From NCBI RefSeq assembly GCF_001267885.1, contig NZ_CP012382.1:2033001-2097000 (forward strand): a stretch of 64,000 nucleotides of DNA, given 5' to 3'. Position numbers and translations under genes: made by a program. Below, in pieces: positions 43,586 through 52,302 of this stretch (its first letter is position 1; each line of letters starts with the position of its first letter). This DNA comes from Streptomyces ambofaciens ATCC 23877. GTDB lineage: Bacteria; Actinomycetota; Actinomycetes; Streptomycetales; Streptomycetaceae. The notes under the pieces are model-generated. The model saw only the letters and a list, made by a program, of their open reading frames with translations. It was not told the origin of the DNA and ran no database searches.

Positions 43586-44640
43586 AGACAGACCTCACGG
43601 ACACCACGGCCAGCAAGATCAACAAGGCGCTGGTGCTGGGGCGCCGGGCCATCGGCACGCCCGCCATCGGCATGGTGCTCACGCTGGTCATCGTCACCGA
43701 CGAGGAGAACGCCTACGACGCGCTGAAGGCCGCGAGCGACGCCGCGCACGAGCACCCCTCACGCACGCTCGTGGTCATCAAGCGGGTCTCTCGTTCGCCC
43801 CGGGACCGCACGAAGTCCCGGCTGGACGCGGAGGTACGCCTCGGCGCCGACGCGGGCACCGGCGAGACGATCGTGCTGCGCCTGTACGGCGACGTCGTCG
43901 ACCACGCCCAGTCGGTGGTCCTGCCGCTGCTGCTGCCGGACGCGCCGGTCGTGGTGTGGTGGCCGGTGAACGCGCCGCTGAACCCGGCCGGGGACCCGCT
44001 GGGCGCGCTGGCCCAGCGCCGGGTCACCGACACCTACGCCTGCGAGCAGCCGGTACGGGAGCTCGCCGCCCGGGCCGACGCCTACACGCCGGGCGACACC
44101 GACCTGTCCTGGACCCGCATCACGCCGTGGCGCTCGATGCTGGCGGCGGCCCTGGACCAGGTCGACTGCAAGGTGCAGTCGGTCGAGGTGGAGGGCGAGG
44201 CGGACAACCCGAGCTGCGAACTGCTGGCGATGTGGCTGGCGGACCGGCTGGACGTCCCGGTCGAGCGCACCGTGTCGAACGGCCCGGGTCTGACTGCGGT
44301 CCGGATGGACACCGACTGCGGTCCGGTGGTCCTGGACCGGGCCGACGGCTCGCTGGCGAACCTGTCCATCCAGGGTCAGCCGGCCCGCGCGGTCGCGCTC
44401 AAGCGCCGCGAGACGGCCGAGCTGATCGCGGAGGAGCTGCGGCGCCTCGACCCGGACGACACGTACGCCTCGGCGCTGCGGTTCGGGGTGGACCGGCTCA
44501 ACGCGCCCCGCAAAGGGGACGCGGGCGGTGACGGCGGCGGGGCCGTCGCGGTCGCCGCTCCCGTCGGGACGGTCGCGAAGGCCCGCGCGAAGGACGCGGC
44601 GCAGGAGAAGGCACCGGTGAAGAAGGCGGCGGCGAAGTGA
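43582..44640 (+). CDS. opcA: OpcA, glucose-6-phosphate dehydrogenase assembly protein
   Basis: A 352-residue OpcA/actinobacterial-type activator of Zwf, with the conserved VVVWWPVNAPL and SWTRITPWRSMLAAALDQ segments. The C-terminal tail (last about 40 residues) is Ala/Lys/Gly-rich and probably disordered. OpcA is needed for full assembly or redox control of G6PDH. ATGA overlap with zwf and GTGA overlap with pgl couple all three. Confidence 0.93.
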   Translation: MKTDLTDTTASKINKALVLGRRAIGTPAIGMVLTLVIVTDEENAYDALKAASDAAHEHPSRTLVVIKRVSRSPRDRTKSRLDAEVRLGADAGTGETIVLRLYGDVVDHAQSVVLPLLLPDAPVVVWWPVNAPLNPAGDPLGALAQRRVTDTYACEQPVRELAARADAYTPGDTDLSWTRITPWRSMLAAALDQVDCKVQSVEVEGEADNPSCELLAMWLADRLDVPVERTVSNGPGLTAVRMDTDCGPVVLDRADGSLANLSIQGQPARAVALKRRETAELIAEELRRLDPDDTYASALRFGVDRLNAPRKGDAGGDGGGAVAVAAPVGTVAKARAKDAAQEKAPVKKAAAK

Positions 44641-45419
44641 GCACTCCCCAACTGGTCGTGCACCGCGACAAGGAGCTGATGGCCCAGGCCGCGGCGGCAC
44701 GGCTGCTCACGAAGATCGTGGACGCGCAGGCCTCCCGGGGCAGCGCGTCCGTCGTCCTCACCGGTGGCCGCAACGGCAACGGCCTGCTGGCCGCGCTCGC
44801 GGGCTCCCCGGCCCGGGACGCCGTCGACTGGAGCCGCCTGGACCTGTGGTGGGGCGACGAGCGCTTCCTGCCGGAGGGCGACCCGGAGCGCAACGTCACC
44901 CAGGCCCGGGAAGCCCTGCTGGACTCGGTGCCGCTGGACCCCGGGCGGGTGCACGCGATGCCGGCGTCCGACGGTCCGTACGGCTCGGACGTGGAGGCCG
45001 CGGCGGCCGCGTACGCGCGGGAGCTGGCCGAGGCCTCCGTCCCCGAGAACCACGCCGCGGTGCCGTCCTTCGACGTCCTGCTGCTGGGCGTCGGCCCGGA
45101 CACGCACGTGGCGTCGCTCTTCCCGGAGCACCCGGGCGTACGGGAGACGGAGCGCACGGTGATCGGCGTCCACGGCTCGCCCAAGCCGCCCCCCACCCGC
45201 GTCTCGCTGACCCTGCCGGCCATCCGCACGGCCCGTGAGGTGTGGCTGCTCGCGGCGGGTGAGGACAAGGCGAACGCGGTCGCGATGGCCCTCTCGGACG
45301 CGGGCGAGATCCAGGCCCCGGCGGCCGGGGCGCGGGGCCGCTCCCGCACGTTGTGGCTGTTGGACGCGGCGGCGGCTTCGCGGCTGCCGCGGTCCCTGTA
45401 CCCGCCGGCGTCGGCGTAG
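44637..45419 (+). CDS. pgl: 6-phosphogluconolactonase
   Basis: A 260-residue protein of the NagB/DevB lactonase type, with LTGGRNGNGLLAAL, WWGDERFLPEGDPERN and LLGVGPDTHVASLFPEHP, the last two forming the active site (Asp/Glu and His). It hydrolyses 6-phosphogluconolactone. It is last of the five-gene operon, starts with GTG overlapping opcA, and is closed by a perfect hairpin. A 6-phosphogluconate dehydrogenase gene is not in this window. Confidence 0.95.
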   Translation: MSTPQLVVHRDKELMAQAAAARLLTKIVDAQASRGSASVVLTGGRNGNGLLAALAGSPARDAVDWSRLDLWWGDERFLPEGDPERNVTQAREALLDSVPLDPGRVHAMPASDGPYGSDVEAAAAAYARELAEASVPENHAAVPSFDVLLLGVGPDTHVASLFPEHPGVRETERTVIGVHGSPKPPPTRVSLTLPAIRTAREVWLLAAGEDKANAVAMALSDAGEIQAPAAGARGRSRTLWLLDAAAASRLPRSLYPPASA

Positions 45420-45430
45420 CAACCCGGGAA

Positions 45431-45473
45431 CGGGACGGGGCGGCGGGGCCGAAAGCCCCGCCGCCCCGTCCCG
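45431..45473. terminator. bidirectional terminator after pgl
   Basis: A perfect 19-bp stem (45431-45449 with 45455-45473) closes over CGAAA. It occupies the 58-bp gap between convergent pgl and the permease gene, so it can serve both. Confidence 0.92.
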
Positions 45474-45477
45474 CGCC

Positions 45478-46317
45478 TCACTTCACCGACCCCGCCATGA
45501 CGCCCTGCACGAAGTGCCGCTGGAAGGCGAAGAACACGACCACCGGCACCACCAGCGACAGGAACGCCCCCGGCGCCAGTACGTCGATGTTGCTGCCGAA
45601 CTGCCGGATCTGCGACTGGAGTTCCACCGTCAGCGGCTGTGCGGAGCTGTCCGCGAAGAGGAGCGCCACCAGCATGTCGTTCCACACCCACAGGAACTGG
45701 AAGATGGCGAGGCTGGCGATCGCCGGCCGTCCCACCGGCAGCACCAGACGCGTGAAGATCCGCCACTCGTTGCCGCCGTCCATCCGCGCGGCCTCCAGCA
45801 TCTCCTTCGGCATCTCGGCGAAGTAGTTCCGCAGCAGGAACACCGCGAACGGCAGTCCGTACGCCACGTGGAAGAGCACCACGCCCGGGATGGTCCCGAA
45901 CAGCCCCAGCTGCCCGAAGATCTTGGCGACCGGCAGCAGTCCGATCTGCACGGGCACCACCAGCAGCGCCACGACGACCAGGAAGACCGCCTCCCGGCCC
46001 GGGAAGTCCAGCCAGGCGAAGGCGTACCCGGCGAGCGCCCCGACGACCACGACGAGCACGGTCGTCGGCACGGAGATCAGCACCGTGTTCCAGAAGGCCT
46101 GGGTGATGCCCGAGTTGCCCAGCAGGGCCGAGTAGTTGTCGAGGGACAGCTGCCCGGGACTGGCCAGAGCGGTCCACCAGCCGCCCTTCGCCGTGTCCTC
46201 GGCGGACCGCAGCGAGGACAGGAACAGTCCGGCCAGCGGTGTCATCCACACGAGACCGACGAGCACGAGGAAGGCCTGGACGACCCCGTTGCCCAGATAG
46301 CGCCGCACGGCGTTCAT
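45478..46317 (-). CDS. sugar ABC transporter permease (MalG type)
   Basis: A 279-residue permease with six membrane segments and EAA loop (EMLEAARMDGGNEWRIF). It completes the channel with the MalF-type permease. The ATG at 46317 follows the MalF stop by ten bases. The likely substrate is an alpha-glucoside because a GH13 enzyme heads the operon. No ATPase is encoded nearby. Confidence 0.9.
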   Translation of the reverse strand: MNAVRRYLGNGVVQAFLVLVGLVWMTPLAGLFLSSLRSAEDTAKGGWWTALASPGQLSLDNYSALLGNSGITQAFWNTVLISVPTTVLVVVVGALAGYAFAWLDFPGREAVFLVVVALLVVPVQIGLLPVAKIFGQLGLFGTIPGVVLFHVAYGLPFAVFLLRNYFAEMPKEMLEAARMDGGNEWRIFTRLVLPVGRPAIASLAIFQFLWVWNDMLVALLFADSSAQPLTVELQSQIRQFGSNIDVLAPGAFLSLVVPVVVFFAFQRHFVQGVMAGSVK

Positions 46318-46327
46318 CGCTGACTCC

Positions 46328-47692
46328 TCATCGCTGACTCCTCCTGAAGCGGCGGACGTTGAAGACCATGGCCGGGACGACGAGCAGCAGGAGCAGCACG
46401 CCCAGCGCACTGCCGAGCCCCTGGTTGTTGCCGCCGCCGAACGACACCAGCCACATCTGCGTCGCCAGGACCGTCGCGTCCTCCTGCACGGGCCCGGGCG
46501 CGATGATGTAGACGAGGTCGAAGACCTTCATCACGTTGATCACGAGGGTGATGAAGACGACCGTCAGCACCGGCGCCAGCAGCGGCACGGTGATCCGCCG
46601 GAAGATCTGCCATTCGTTCGCGCCGTCCATCCGCGCCGCCTCCAGCGCGTCGCGCGGCAGCGAGGACAGCCCGGCGCCGATCAGCACCATCGCGAACCCG
46701 GTCCAGATCCACAGGTACGCCCCGATGATCGCGGGCGTGACCAGTGCGGGCCCGAGCCACGAGACGCCCTCGTAGGGCGGGGCGAAGTTCGAGGCGGGGA
46801 GCTTCACGGCGTACGAGCCCTGCTCCAGCGAGCCGAACCGGAAGGAGCCGTCGGCCGCGGTGGTCGTGGTCGCCACCGTGCGGCCGTCGCGCACCGCCTC
46901 GACCGTCATCTCGGGCAGCCCGCTCTCGCGCCGGTCCACCCGGCCCTGCTCCCCTCCCCCGCCGGGCGTGAAGTCCAGGTAGACGACGCCGCGCAGCTCG
47001 TCGGCGGCCGCCTCGCGCCCCGCCGCCCCGTAGGCGGGCCGCGCGCCGGAGGGCAGGTCGCCGGGCAGCACCCCGACCAGCCCCAGTGCCACCGTGTCCC
47101 CCGGCGCCACGCCCGCACCCGTCCGGTACGAGCCGTCCGCCTCCTCGGCCAGGCCGCCGTCCTGTCCGTCCCGCGCCCGGGCGGTCGGGTAGGAGGACGT
47201 GCCGGTGAAGGCGTCGTGGACACCGGTCACGGCGGCGTTGAGGACGCCCTTGTCCGGGTCGTGGTCGTAGGCGAGCCGGAAGATGATGCCGGCGGCCAGG
47301 AAGGACACCGCCATGGGCATGAAGAGCAGCAGCTTGAAGGCGGTGGCCCAGCGGACCTTCTCGACCAGCACGGCGAGGACCAGACCGAGGCCGGTGAGCA
47401 GGGTGGGTGCGACGACGACCCACAGGGCCGTGTTGCGGACGGCCTTGAGGGTGGCCGGGTCGCGGAACATCTCGGTGTAGTTGTCGCCGCCCACGAAGCG
47501 GGTGCCCGAGGCGTCGAAGAAGCTGCGCCCGACGGAGAACAGCACCGGGTAGACGACGAGCGCGCCCAGCAGGAGCAGCGCGGGGAGGACGAAGAGCAGG
47601 GCGACGGCCGCCCGGCGCCGCCGGGGGCGCCGCACGCGGGCCGGGCCGGGGACGGTGGGCGGGCTCGTCTCTTTCACCAGGGTCGAGGTCAT
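46328..47692 (-). CDS. sugar ABC permease (MalF type) with extracytoplasmic beta-sandwich insert
   Basis: A 454-residue permease, about 140 longer than usual. Three membrane segments (to about residue 140) are followed by an insert of roughly 140 residues: a Gly/Ala-rich hydrophilic part, then a prealbumin/SdrD-B-like module (PEMTVEAVRDGRTVATTTTA, DGSFRFGSLEQGSYAVKLP). The permease core resumes near residue 300 with the EAA loop (LEAARMDGANEWQIF). E. coli MalF also has a periplasmic P2 domain that contacts the binding protein, which could be the role here. Fold assignment is by pattern only. Confidence 0.87.
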   Translation of the reverse strand: MTSTLVKETSPPTVPGPARVRRPRRRRAAVALLFVLPALLLLGALVVYPVLFSVGRSFFDASGTRFVGGDNYTEMFRDPATLKAVRNTALWVVVAPTLLTGLGLVLAVLVEKVRWATAFKLLLFMPMAVSFLAAGIIFRLAYDHDPDKGVLNAAVTGVHDAFTGTSSYPTARARDGQDGGLAEEADGSYRTGAGVAPGDTVALGLVGVLPGDLPSGARPAYGAAGREAAADELRGVVYLDFTPGGGGEQGRVDRRESGLPEMTVEAVRDGRTVATTTTAADGSFRFGSLEQGSYAVKLPASNFAPPYEGVSWLGPALVTPAIIGAYLWIWTGFAMVLIGAGLSSLPRDALEAARMDGANEWQIFRRITVPLLAPVLTVVFITLVINVMKVFDLVYIIAPGPVQEDATVLATQMWLVSFGGGNNQGLGSALGVLLLLLVVPAMVFNVRRFRRSQR

Positions 47693-47698
47693 GACCGG

Positions 47699-49027
47699 TC
47701 AGCCCTTGTAGGCCTTGGCCGCCGCGGCCTCCAGCTGCGCCGCGGTCTCCTCGGGGTCGGACGGGTCGCGCAGGAAGTCCTGGAGGAGCTTCCACTCGCC
47801 GGTGCCCTTGGTGCCGCCGAAGGCCGCCGGTGCCTGGTCGGACATGTCGAAGCGGACCGAGTCCCCGGCGCCGACGAGGGACTTGGCCGTGGCGCGGCTG
47901 ACGTCGTCCCCGTACGCGGCCGGGTCGAGGTTCTTGTTCGGGGAGAGGAAACCGCCCGCCTCGGCCCACACGGCCGCGGCCTCCGGCGTGGCGAGGTACT
48001 CCAGGAGCGCCATGCCGGCCTTCGCGTTCTTGCCGTCCTTGAGGACGACGGCCGCGTCACCGCCGCTGACCACCGGCGCCTCGCCGCCGCCGACCGCGGG
48101 GAAGGGGAAGAAGTCGGCGTCCTCGCCGATCTCCCTGCCGAACTGGTCCTTGGCGACCCCGGCGACGAAGTCGCCCTCGTAGACCATGCCGGCCTCGGGC
48201 TTCGGGCCGAAGACCTTCTCCACGGAGCCCGGGAAGTCGGTGTTCAGTGCGCCCTTCTGGCCGCCCTCGATCAGCTGCTCGTCCTTGAAGAGCTTGCCGA
48301 GGGTGGTGAGCGCCCGGACCACGCTCGGGTCGGTCCACTTCAGCTCGTGGGCGGCGAGGGCGTCGTACTTCTCGGGTCCGGCCTGGGAGAGGTAGACGTT
48401 CTCGAACCAGTCGGTGAGCGTCCAGCCGTCCTGGCCGGCGACGGAGAAGGCGGCGAGTCCGGAGTCGGAGACGGTCCGCCCGGCCTCCAGCATCTCGTCG
48501 TACGTCGTCGGCGGTTCGACCCCGGCCTGGGTGAGGGCCTCGGGGCTGTACCAGACGGTCGACTTGTGGGCGGCCTTGAAGTAGAGGCCGTAGAGGCTGC
48601 CGTCGACGGTGCCGTACGTCTTCCAGACGTCCGCGAAGTGGGTGTCCACGGACTTCCGGGCCGTCTCGGACAGCGGCTCCAGCCAGCCCTTGCCGGCGAA
48701 CTGCTTGAGCACGCCGACCTGCGGGACCATCACCACGTCGGGGGCGTTGCCGCCCTCGATCTTGCTGCCGACGACGGTGGAGACGTTGTCGCCGGTGGAG
48801 ACGAAGGAGGTCTTGGCGCCGGTCTTCTCGGTGAAGGCGTCCAGCACCTTCTGGAAGTTCTCCTGCTCGGTACCGGACCAGACGCCGGCGACGGTGACCG
48901 TCTGGCCGCCGAGCGCCTTGTCACCGCCGCCGGCCGTGACGGGGCCCGAGCCTCCGCAGGCGGTCGTGCCGAGGGCGAGGGCGAGGGCGGTGCAGCCGGT
49001 GAGCAGGGTGGTACGTCGTCGCGTCAT
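47699..49027 (-). CDS. sugar-binding lipoprotein of the GH13-linked ABC system
   Basis: A 442-residue extracellular solute-binding protein. The signal ends at lipobox LALGTTAC with Cys24 (start ATG 49027, AAGGGA seven bases upstream). The mature part matches carbohydrate-binding families that bind alpha-glucosides or similar. It is seven bases upstream of the MalF gene and 35 bases downstream of the GH13 gene, all on the minus strand, forming an operon. Confidence 0.9.
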   Translation of the reverse strand: MTRRRTTLLTGCTALALALGTTACGGSGPVTAGGGDKALGGQTVTVAGVWSGTEQENFQKVLDAFTEKTGAKTSFVSTGDNVSTVVGSKIEGGNAPDVVMVPQVGVLKQFAGKGWLEPLSETARKSVDTHFADVWKTYGTVDGSLYGLYFKAAHKSTVWYSPEALTQAGVEPPTTYDEMLEAGRTVSDSGLAAFSVAGQDGWTLTDWFENVYLSQAGPEKYDALAAHELKWTDPSVVRALTTLGKLFKDEQLIEGGQKGALNTDFPGSVEKVFGPKPEAGMVYEGDFVAGVAKDQFGREIGEDADFFPFPAVGGGEAPVVSGGDAAVVLKDGKNAKAGMALLEYLATPEAAAVWAEAGGFLSPNKNLDPAAYGDDVSRATAKSLVGAGDSVRFDMSDQAPAAFGGTKGTGEWKLLQDFLRDPSDPEETAAQLEAAAAKAYKG

Positions 49028-49062
49028 CGTCGATGTCCCTTCGAGGGTGGGGCGAGCACGGG

Positions 49063-50685
49063 TCAGAGGTCGGCGATCCACCAGGCGGCGGTGGCGCCGG
49101 GCAGGACGCCTGCCGGGCAGGGGCCGCTGCCGAGCAGCGGGGTGCCGGGTACCGGCGCGGGCGTGGGGGCGGTGCCGAAGTTCACGGCGCAGACCAGGCC
49201 GTCGCCGCGGACGAAGGCCAGGACCCCCGGCGGGGTGTCCAGCCAGCGCAGGGTGCCCTCGCCCAGCTGGGGCAGCGCGGAGCGGATTTGCAGCCCGTCG
49301 CGGTACAGGTGCCAGAAGGAGCGGGTGTCGGCGAGCGCGCGGTCGGTGGCGTACTCGGCGAAGTACTCCGGCTGGGGCAGCCAGGGCTTGGCGCCCCCGT
49401 CACCGGTGGTGAAGCCGAACGGGGAGGCCTGTCCCGACCAGGGCAGCGGCACCCGGCAGCCGTCGCGGATGCGGGCGCGGCTGCCGGTGCGGTGGAAGAT
49501 CGGGTCGGTGAGCACGTCGTCGGGCAGGTCGACGACCTCGGGCAGGCCCAGTTCCTCGCCCTGGTAGATGTACGCGGCGCCGGGCAGCGCCAGCATCAGC
49601 AGGGCCGCGGCGCGGGCGCGGGCGGCGCCGAGGCCGCTGCCTTCGGTCGCGGGTTCGCCGTAGCGGGTGACGGTGCGGACCTGGTCGTGGTTGTTGAGGA
49701 CCCAGGTGACCGTGGAACCGGTGCCGGCGATGTCCTGCATGGCCTCGGAGATGACCTTGCGGAAGGCGTCCGGGTCCCAGGGGGCGCCGAGGAGGTCGAA
49801 GAAGAAGGCCTGGTGGAGCTCGTCGGGGCGGACGTAGCGCGCGTGTTCGCGGGCACTGGGCACCGACACCTCGCCGACCAGGAGGCGTTCGCGGCCGTCG
49901 CGGGCGGCGTACTCCTCGCAGACGGCGCGCCAGTGCCGCCACACGTCGTGCACCTCGGGCTGGTTCCAGGCGAGCGGATTGACCGAGTCCCGGGTGCGGG
50001 CGTCGGCCTCCGGGTCCGGGGAGTCGGGCAGCTCCGGGTGCTTGAAGAGGCCGGCGGCGACGTCGATGCGGAAACCGTCGACGCCCCGGTCCAGCCAGAA
50101 GCGGAGTATCCGGTCGAACTCGGCGGCGACCTGCGGCTCGCGCCAGTTCCAGTCCGGCTGCTCGGGCGTGAACATGTGCAGGTACCACTGGCCGGGCCGG
50201 CCGTCGGCCTCGGTCACCCGGGTCCAGGCGGGTCCGCCGAACATGGCGTGCCAGTTGTTGGGCGGCTCGGCGCCGTCCGGGCCCCGGCCGTCGGCGAAGT
50301 GGAAGCGGGCGCGGGCCGGGCTGCCGGGCGGGGAGGCCAGCGCCTCGCGGAACCACGGGTGCTCGCTGGAGCAGTGGTTGGGAACGATGTCCAGCAGCAC
50401 CCGGATGCCCAGGCGCCGGGCGGCCGCGACCAGCGCGTCGAACTCGTCGAGGTCGCCGAAGAGCGGGTCCACGCCGCGGTAGTCGGCGACGTCGTAGCCG
50501 TGGTCGTGCTGCGGCGAGGGGTAGAAGGGGCTCAGCCAGATCCCGTCCACGCCGAGTTTGCGCAGGTAGGGCAGCCCGGCCCGCACGCCGGCGAGGTCGC
50601 CGACGCCGTCGCCGGTGCTGTCGAGGAAGCTGCGGACGTAGACCTGGTAGATCACCGCGTCACGCCACCACTGGTGCCTGTTCAC
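49063..50685 (-). CDS. GH13 alpha-glucosidase
   Basis: A 540-residue cytoplasmic GH13 enzyme (no signal peptide), beginning WWRDAVIYQVYVRSF. Catalytic residues are Asp208 (GFRIDVA), Glu272 (LLVGEV) and Asp334 (NNHD), with the usual GDLAGV and DIVPNH motifs. It likely hydrolyses imported maltose, trehalose-type or isomaltose-type sugars to glucose. The GTG start at 50685 has only a weak ribosome site. A near-consensus TTGACA promoter lies upstream. Confidence 0.9.
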   Translation of the reverse strand: MNRHQWWRDAVIYQVYVRSFLDSTGDGVGDLAGVRAGLPYLRKLGVDGIWLSPFYPSPQHDHGYDVADYRGVDPLFGDLDEFDALVAAARRLGIRVLLDIVPNHCSSEHPWFREALASPPGSPARARFHFADGRGPDGAEPPNNWHAMFGGPAWTRVTEADGRPGQWYLHMFTPEQPDWNWREPQVAAEFDRILRFWLDRGVDGFRIDVAAGLFKHPELPDSPDPEADARTRDSVNPLAWNQPEVHDVWRHWRAVCEEYAARDGRERLLVGEVSVPSAREHARYVRPDELHQAFFFDLLGAPWDPDAFRKVISEAMQDIAGTGSTVTWVLNNHDQVRTVTRYGEPATEGSGLGAARARAAALLMLALPGAAYIYQGEELGLPEVVDLPDDVLTDPIFHRTGSRARIRDGCRVPLPWSGQASPFGFTTGDGGAKPWLPQPEYFAEYATDRALADTRSFWHLYRDGLQIRSALPQLGEGTLRWLDTPPGVLAFVRGDGLVCAVNFGTAPTPAPVPGTPLLGSGPCPAGVLPGATAAWWIADL

Positions 50686-50725
50686 CCCGAGAACCCGTCT
50701 GTTGGGAGAAGCCGTTATGCATGCA

Positions 50726-50755
50726 TGTTAGGTAGCGGTGTCGCGGGGATGTCAA
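50726..50755 (-). promoter_or_regulatory. promoter and operator of the GH13 operon
   Basis: On the minus strand TTGACA (50755-50750) is followed after 19 bases by TAACAT. The -10 overlaps the operator-like element TGTTAGGTAGCG (plus strand, 50726-50737). A repressor bound there would block transcription. The next bases are ATGCATGCAT, a further palindrome. Confidence 0.6.
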
Positions 50756-50836
50756 CGAAAAGAACAGGGGCCGCGGAACAACTGGGCCTTTATATCCGCA
50801 CTTTTCGCCGCACCACGGGCACAGATGAGATGGGGG

Positions 50837-50848
50837 CGTTACCTAACA
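50837..50848 (-). promoter_or_regulatory. second TGTTAGGTA operator-like site
   Basis: TGTTAGGTAACG on the minus strand is an inverted copy of the site at 50726, 111 bases away. It lies between the binding-protein stop and the GH13 start. With the first it could allow DNA looping. The intergenic 178 bp otherwise hold only the promoter. Confidence 0.55.
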
Positions 50849-50863
50849 CGTAACTAGAGGGCC

Positions 50864-52135
50864 TCAGCGGTGCGAGAGGGCGGCCAGCTCGCGCGCCAGT
50901 CGCCGCACCGCGGCCTCGGGCGTCTGCCGCCCGGTCATCGCGTCGTGCACGACCGCCTGCACGGCCAGGCTGACCTGGTCGTAGCGCGGGCTCTTGGGGC
51001 GCGGCGCGGCGGCCAGCACGCTCTCGCGCAGGGTCGGCAGGTAGGGGAACGCGGCGACGAGCTCCGGGTCCTCGTAGAGGTCGGCCCGCACCGGCGGCAG
51101 CGCGCCGCGGGTGAGGACCTGTCGCTGGACGCGCTCGCTGGTGAGGTACGCGATGAGGCGCGCGGCCGAGTCGGGATGCCGGGCATGGGCGCCGACGGCC
51201 AGGTTGGACCCGCCGAGGACGCTGGTCCCGGGACCGTCCGGCCCCGGCAGCGGTACGGCGCCGACCTTGCCGGCGACCTTCGAACCCTCGGCGGACGCGC
51301 CGACGTAGGCGTAGGGCCAGTTGCGCAGGAAGAGCAGGCGGCCGTCCTGGAAGGCCTGCTTGGACTCCTCCTCCTTGTAGGCCAGCGCGTCCCTCGGTAT
51401 CCAGCCCTCGCGCACGCCGCGCGCCAGGAAACCGACGCCCTCGCGGGCCGCCGCCGAGTCCACGGTGACCCGTTCGCCCTCGTCACCGAGGATGCTCCCG
51501 CCCGCCGAGTAGACGGCCTCGGCCGCGTTGACCGTGAGGCCCTCGTAGGGCAGGAACTGGCCCGCGTAGCCGGCGAGTCCGTGCTTCGGGGCGATCGCCT
51601 CGGCGTACCGCTCCAGCTCGGCCCAGGTGCGCGGCGGCGGGACGCCCTCCGCGGCCAGGACGTCCTTGCGGTACAGCAGGAGACCCGCGTTGGTGACGTA
51701 CGGGACGGCGTACAGCCGGCCCTCGTAGGTCGCGGTGTCGACGACCGGCGGCAGCAGGGCGCCGAGCGGGAACCGGTCGCGGGGCAGCGGACGTATCCAG
51801 CCGGCGGCGGCGAACTCGGTGGTCCAGTTGACGTCGATGTTGAGGACGTCGAAGCGGTGCCGGTCACCGTCGCGCAGGTCGGTGGCCATCTGCGCGCGGG
51901 TCTCGTCCGCGGAGTCGGGCAGTTCGACGAGGGTGACCTTCTCCGCGGGGTGCGCGCGGTTCCAGCCCGCCAGCAGCGGACCCAGATACCCGGTGAGGTC
52001 ACCGGCGGTGGCCAGGGTGAGCGGACCGCGCCCGCCCGTCGCGCCCCCGTCGGCGCGGACGCCGGAGGCGGCGTATCCGGTCAGGATCACGACGAGGACG
52101 AGGAGGCCCCTACCGGCGGCGTGGATCCACCGCAT
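50864..52135 (-). CDS. extracellular sugar-binding protein with degenerate lipobox
   Basis: A 423-residue solute-binding protein similar in layout to trehalose/maltose-binding LpqY/ThuE types. The N-terminal membrane segment VLVVILTGYAAS has Tyr (TAC) where the lipobox cysteine should be, so it may not be lipid-anchored. It could be secreted free, or held as an N-terminal membrane anchor. The first gene of the minus-strand sugar cluster, it has no permease directly beside it; it may share the MalFG pair downstream. It is divergent from padR. Confidence 0.85.
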   Translation of the reverse strand: MRWIHAAGRGLLVLVVILTGYAASGVRADGGATGGRGPLTLATAGDLTGYLGPLLAGWNRAHPAEKVTLVELPDSADETRAQMATDLRDGDRHRFDVLNIDVNWTTEFAAAGWIRPLPRDRFPLGALLPPVVDTATYEGRLYAVPYVTNAGLLLYRKDVLAAEGVPPPRTWAELERYAEAIAPKHGLAGYAGQFLPYEGLTVNAAEAVYSAGGSILGDEGERVTVDSAAAREGVGFLARGVREGWIPRDALAYKEEESKQAFQDGRLLFLRNWPYAYVGASAEGSKVAGKVGAVPLPGPDGPGTSVLGGSNLAVGAHARHPDSAARLIAYLTSERVQRQVLTRGALPPVRADLYEDPELVAAFPYLPTLRESVLAAAPRPKSPRYDQVSLAVQAVVHDAMTGRQTPEAAVRRLARELAALSHR

Positions 52136-52227
52136 AGGTTCCTCCCTGTACGACCTCGCTCACCGGCCGGTACGTGCGCACCTCGCGGGCCGGCACCGGG
52201 CGCCCTCGCCCGGACCAGAGGCCATGT

Positions 52228-52242
52228 ATACCTGTTAGGTAT
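52228..52242. promoter_or_regulatory. operator-like inverted repeat before padR
   Basis: ATACCT and AGGTAT are separated by GTT. The sequence includes TGTTAGGTAT, the same core as the sites at 50726 and 50837. It sits in the 167-bp divergent region between padR and the binding-protein gene. Confidence 0.65.
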
Positions 52243-52302
52243 GCGCGATACTAGGGCCTGGAGCACATCCGGGGACATGACCAGAGGCGGGAGGACGGCT
52301 GA

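Noticed and set aside
44498..46249. 583-codon frame on the minus strand spanning pgl and the permease
   Set aside because: It covers a perfect terminator and two real genes on opposite strands, so it cannot be a true gene.
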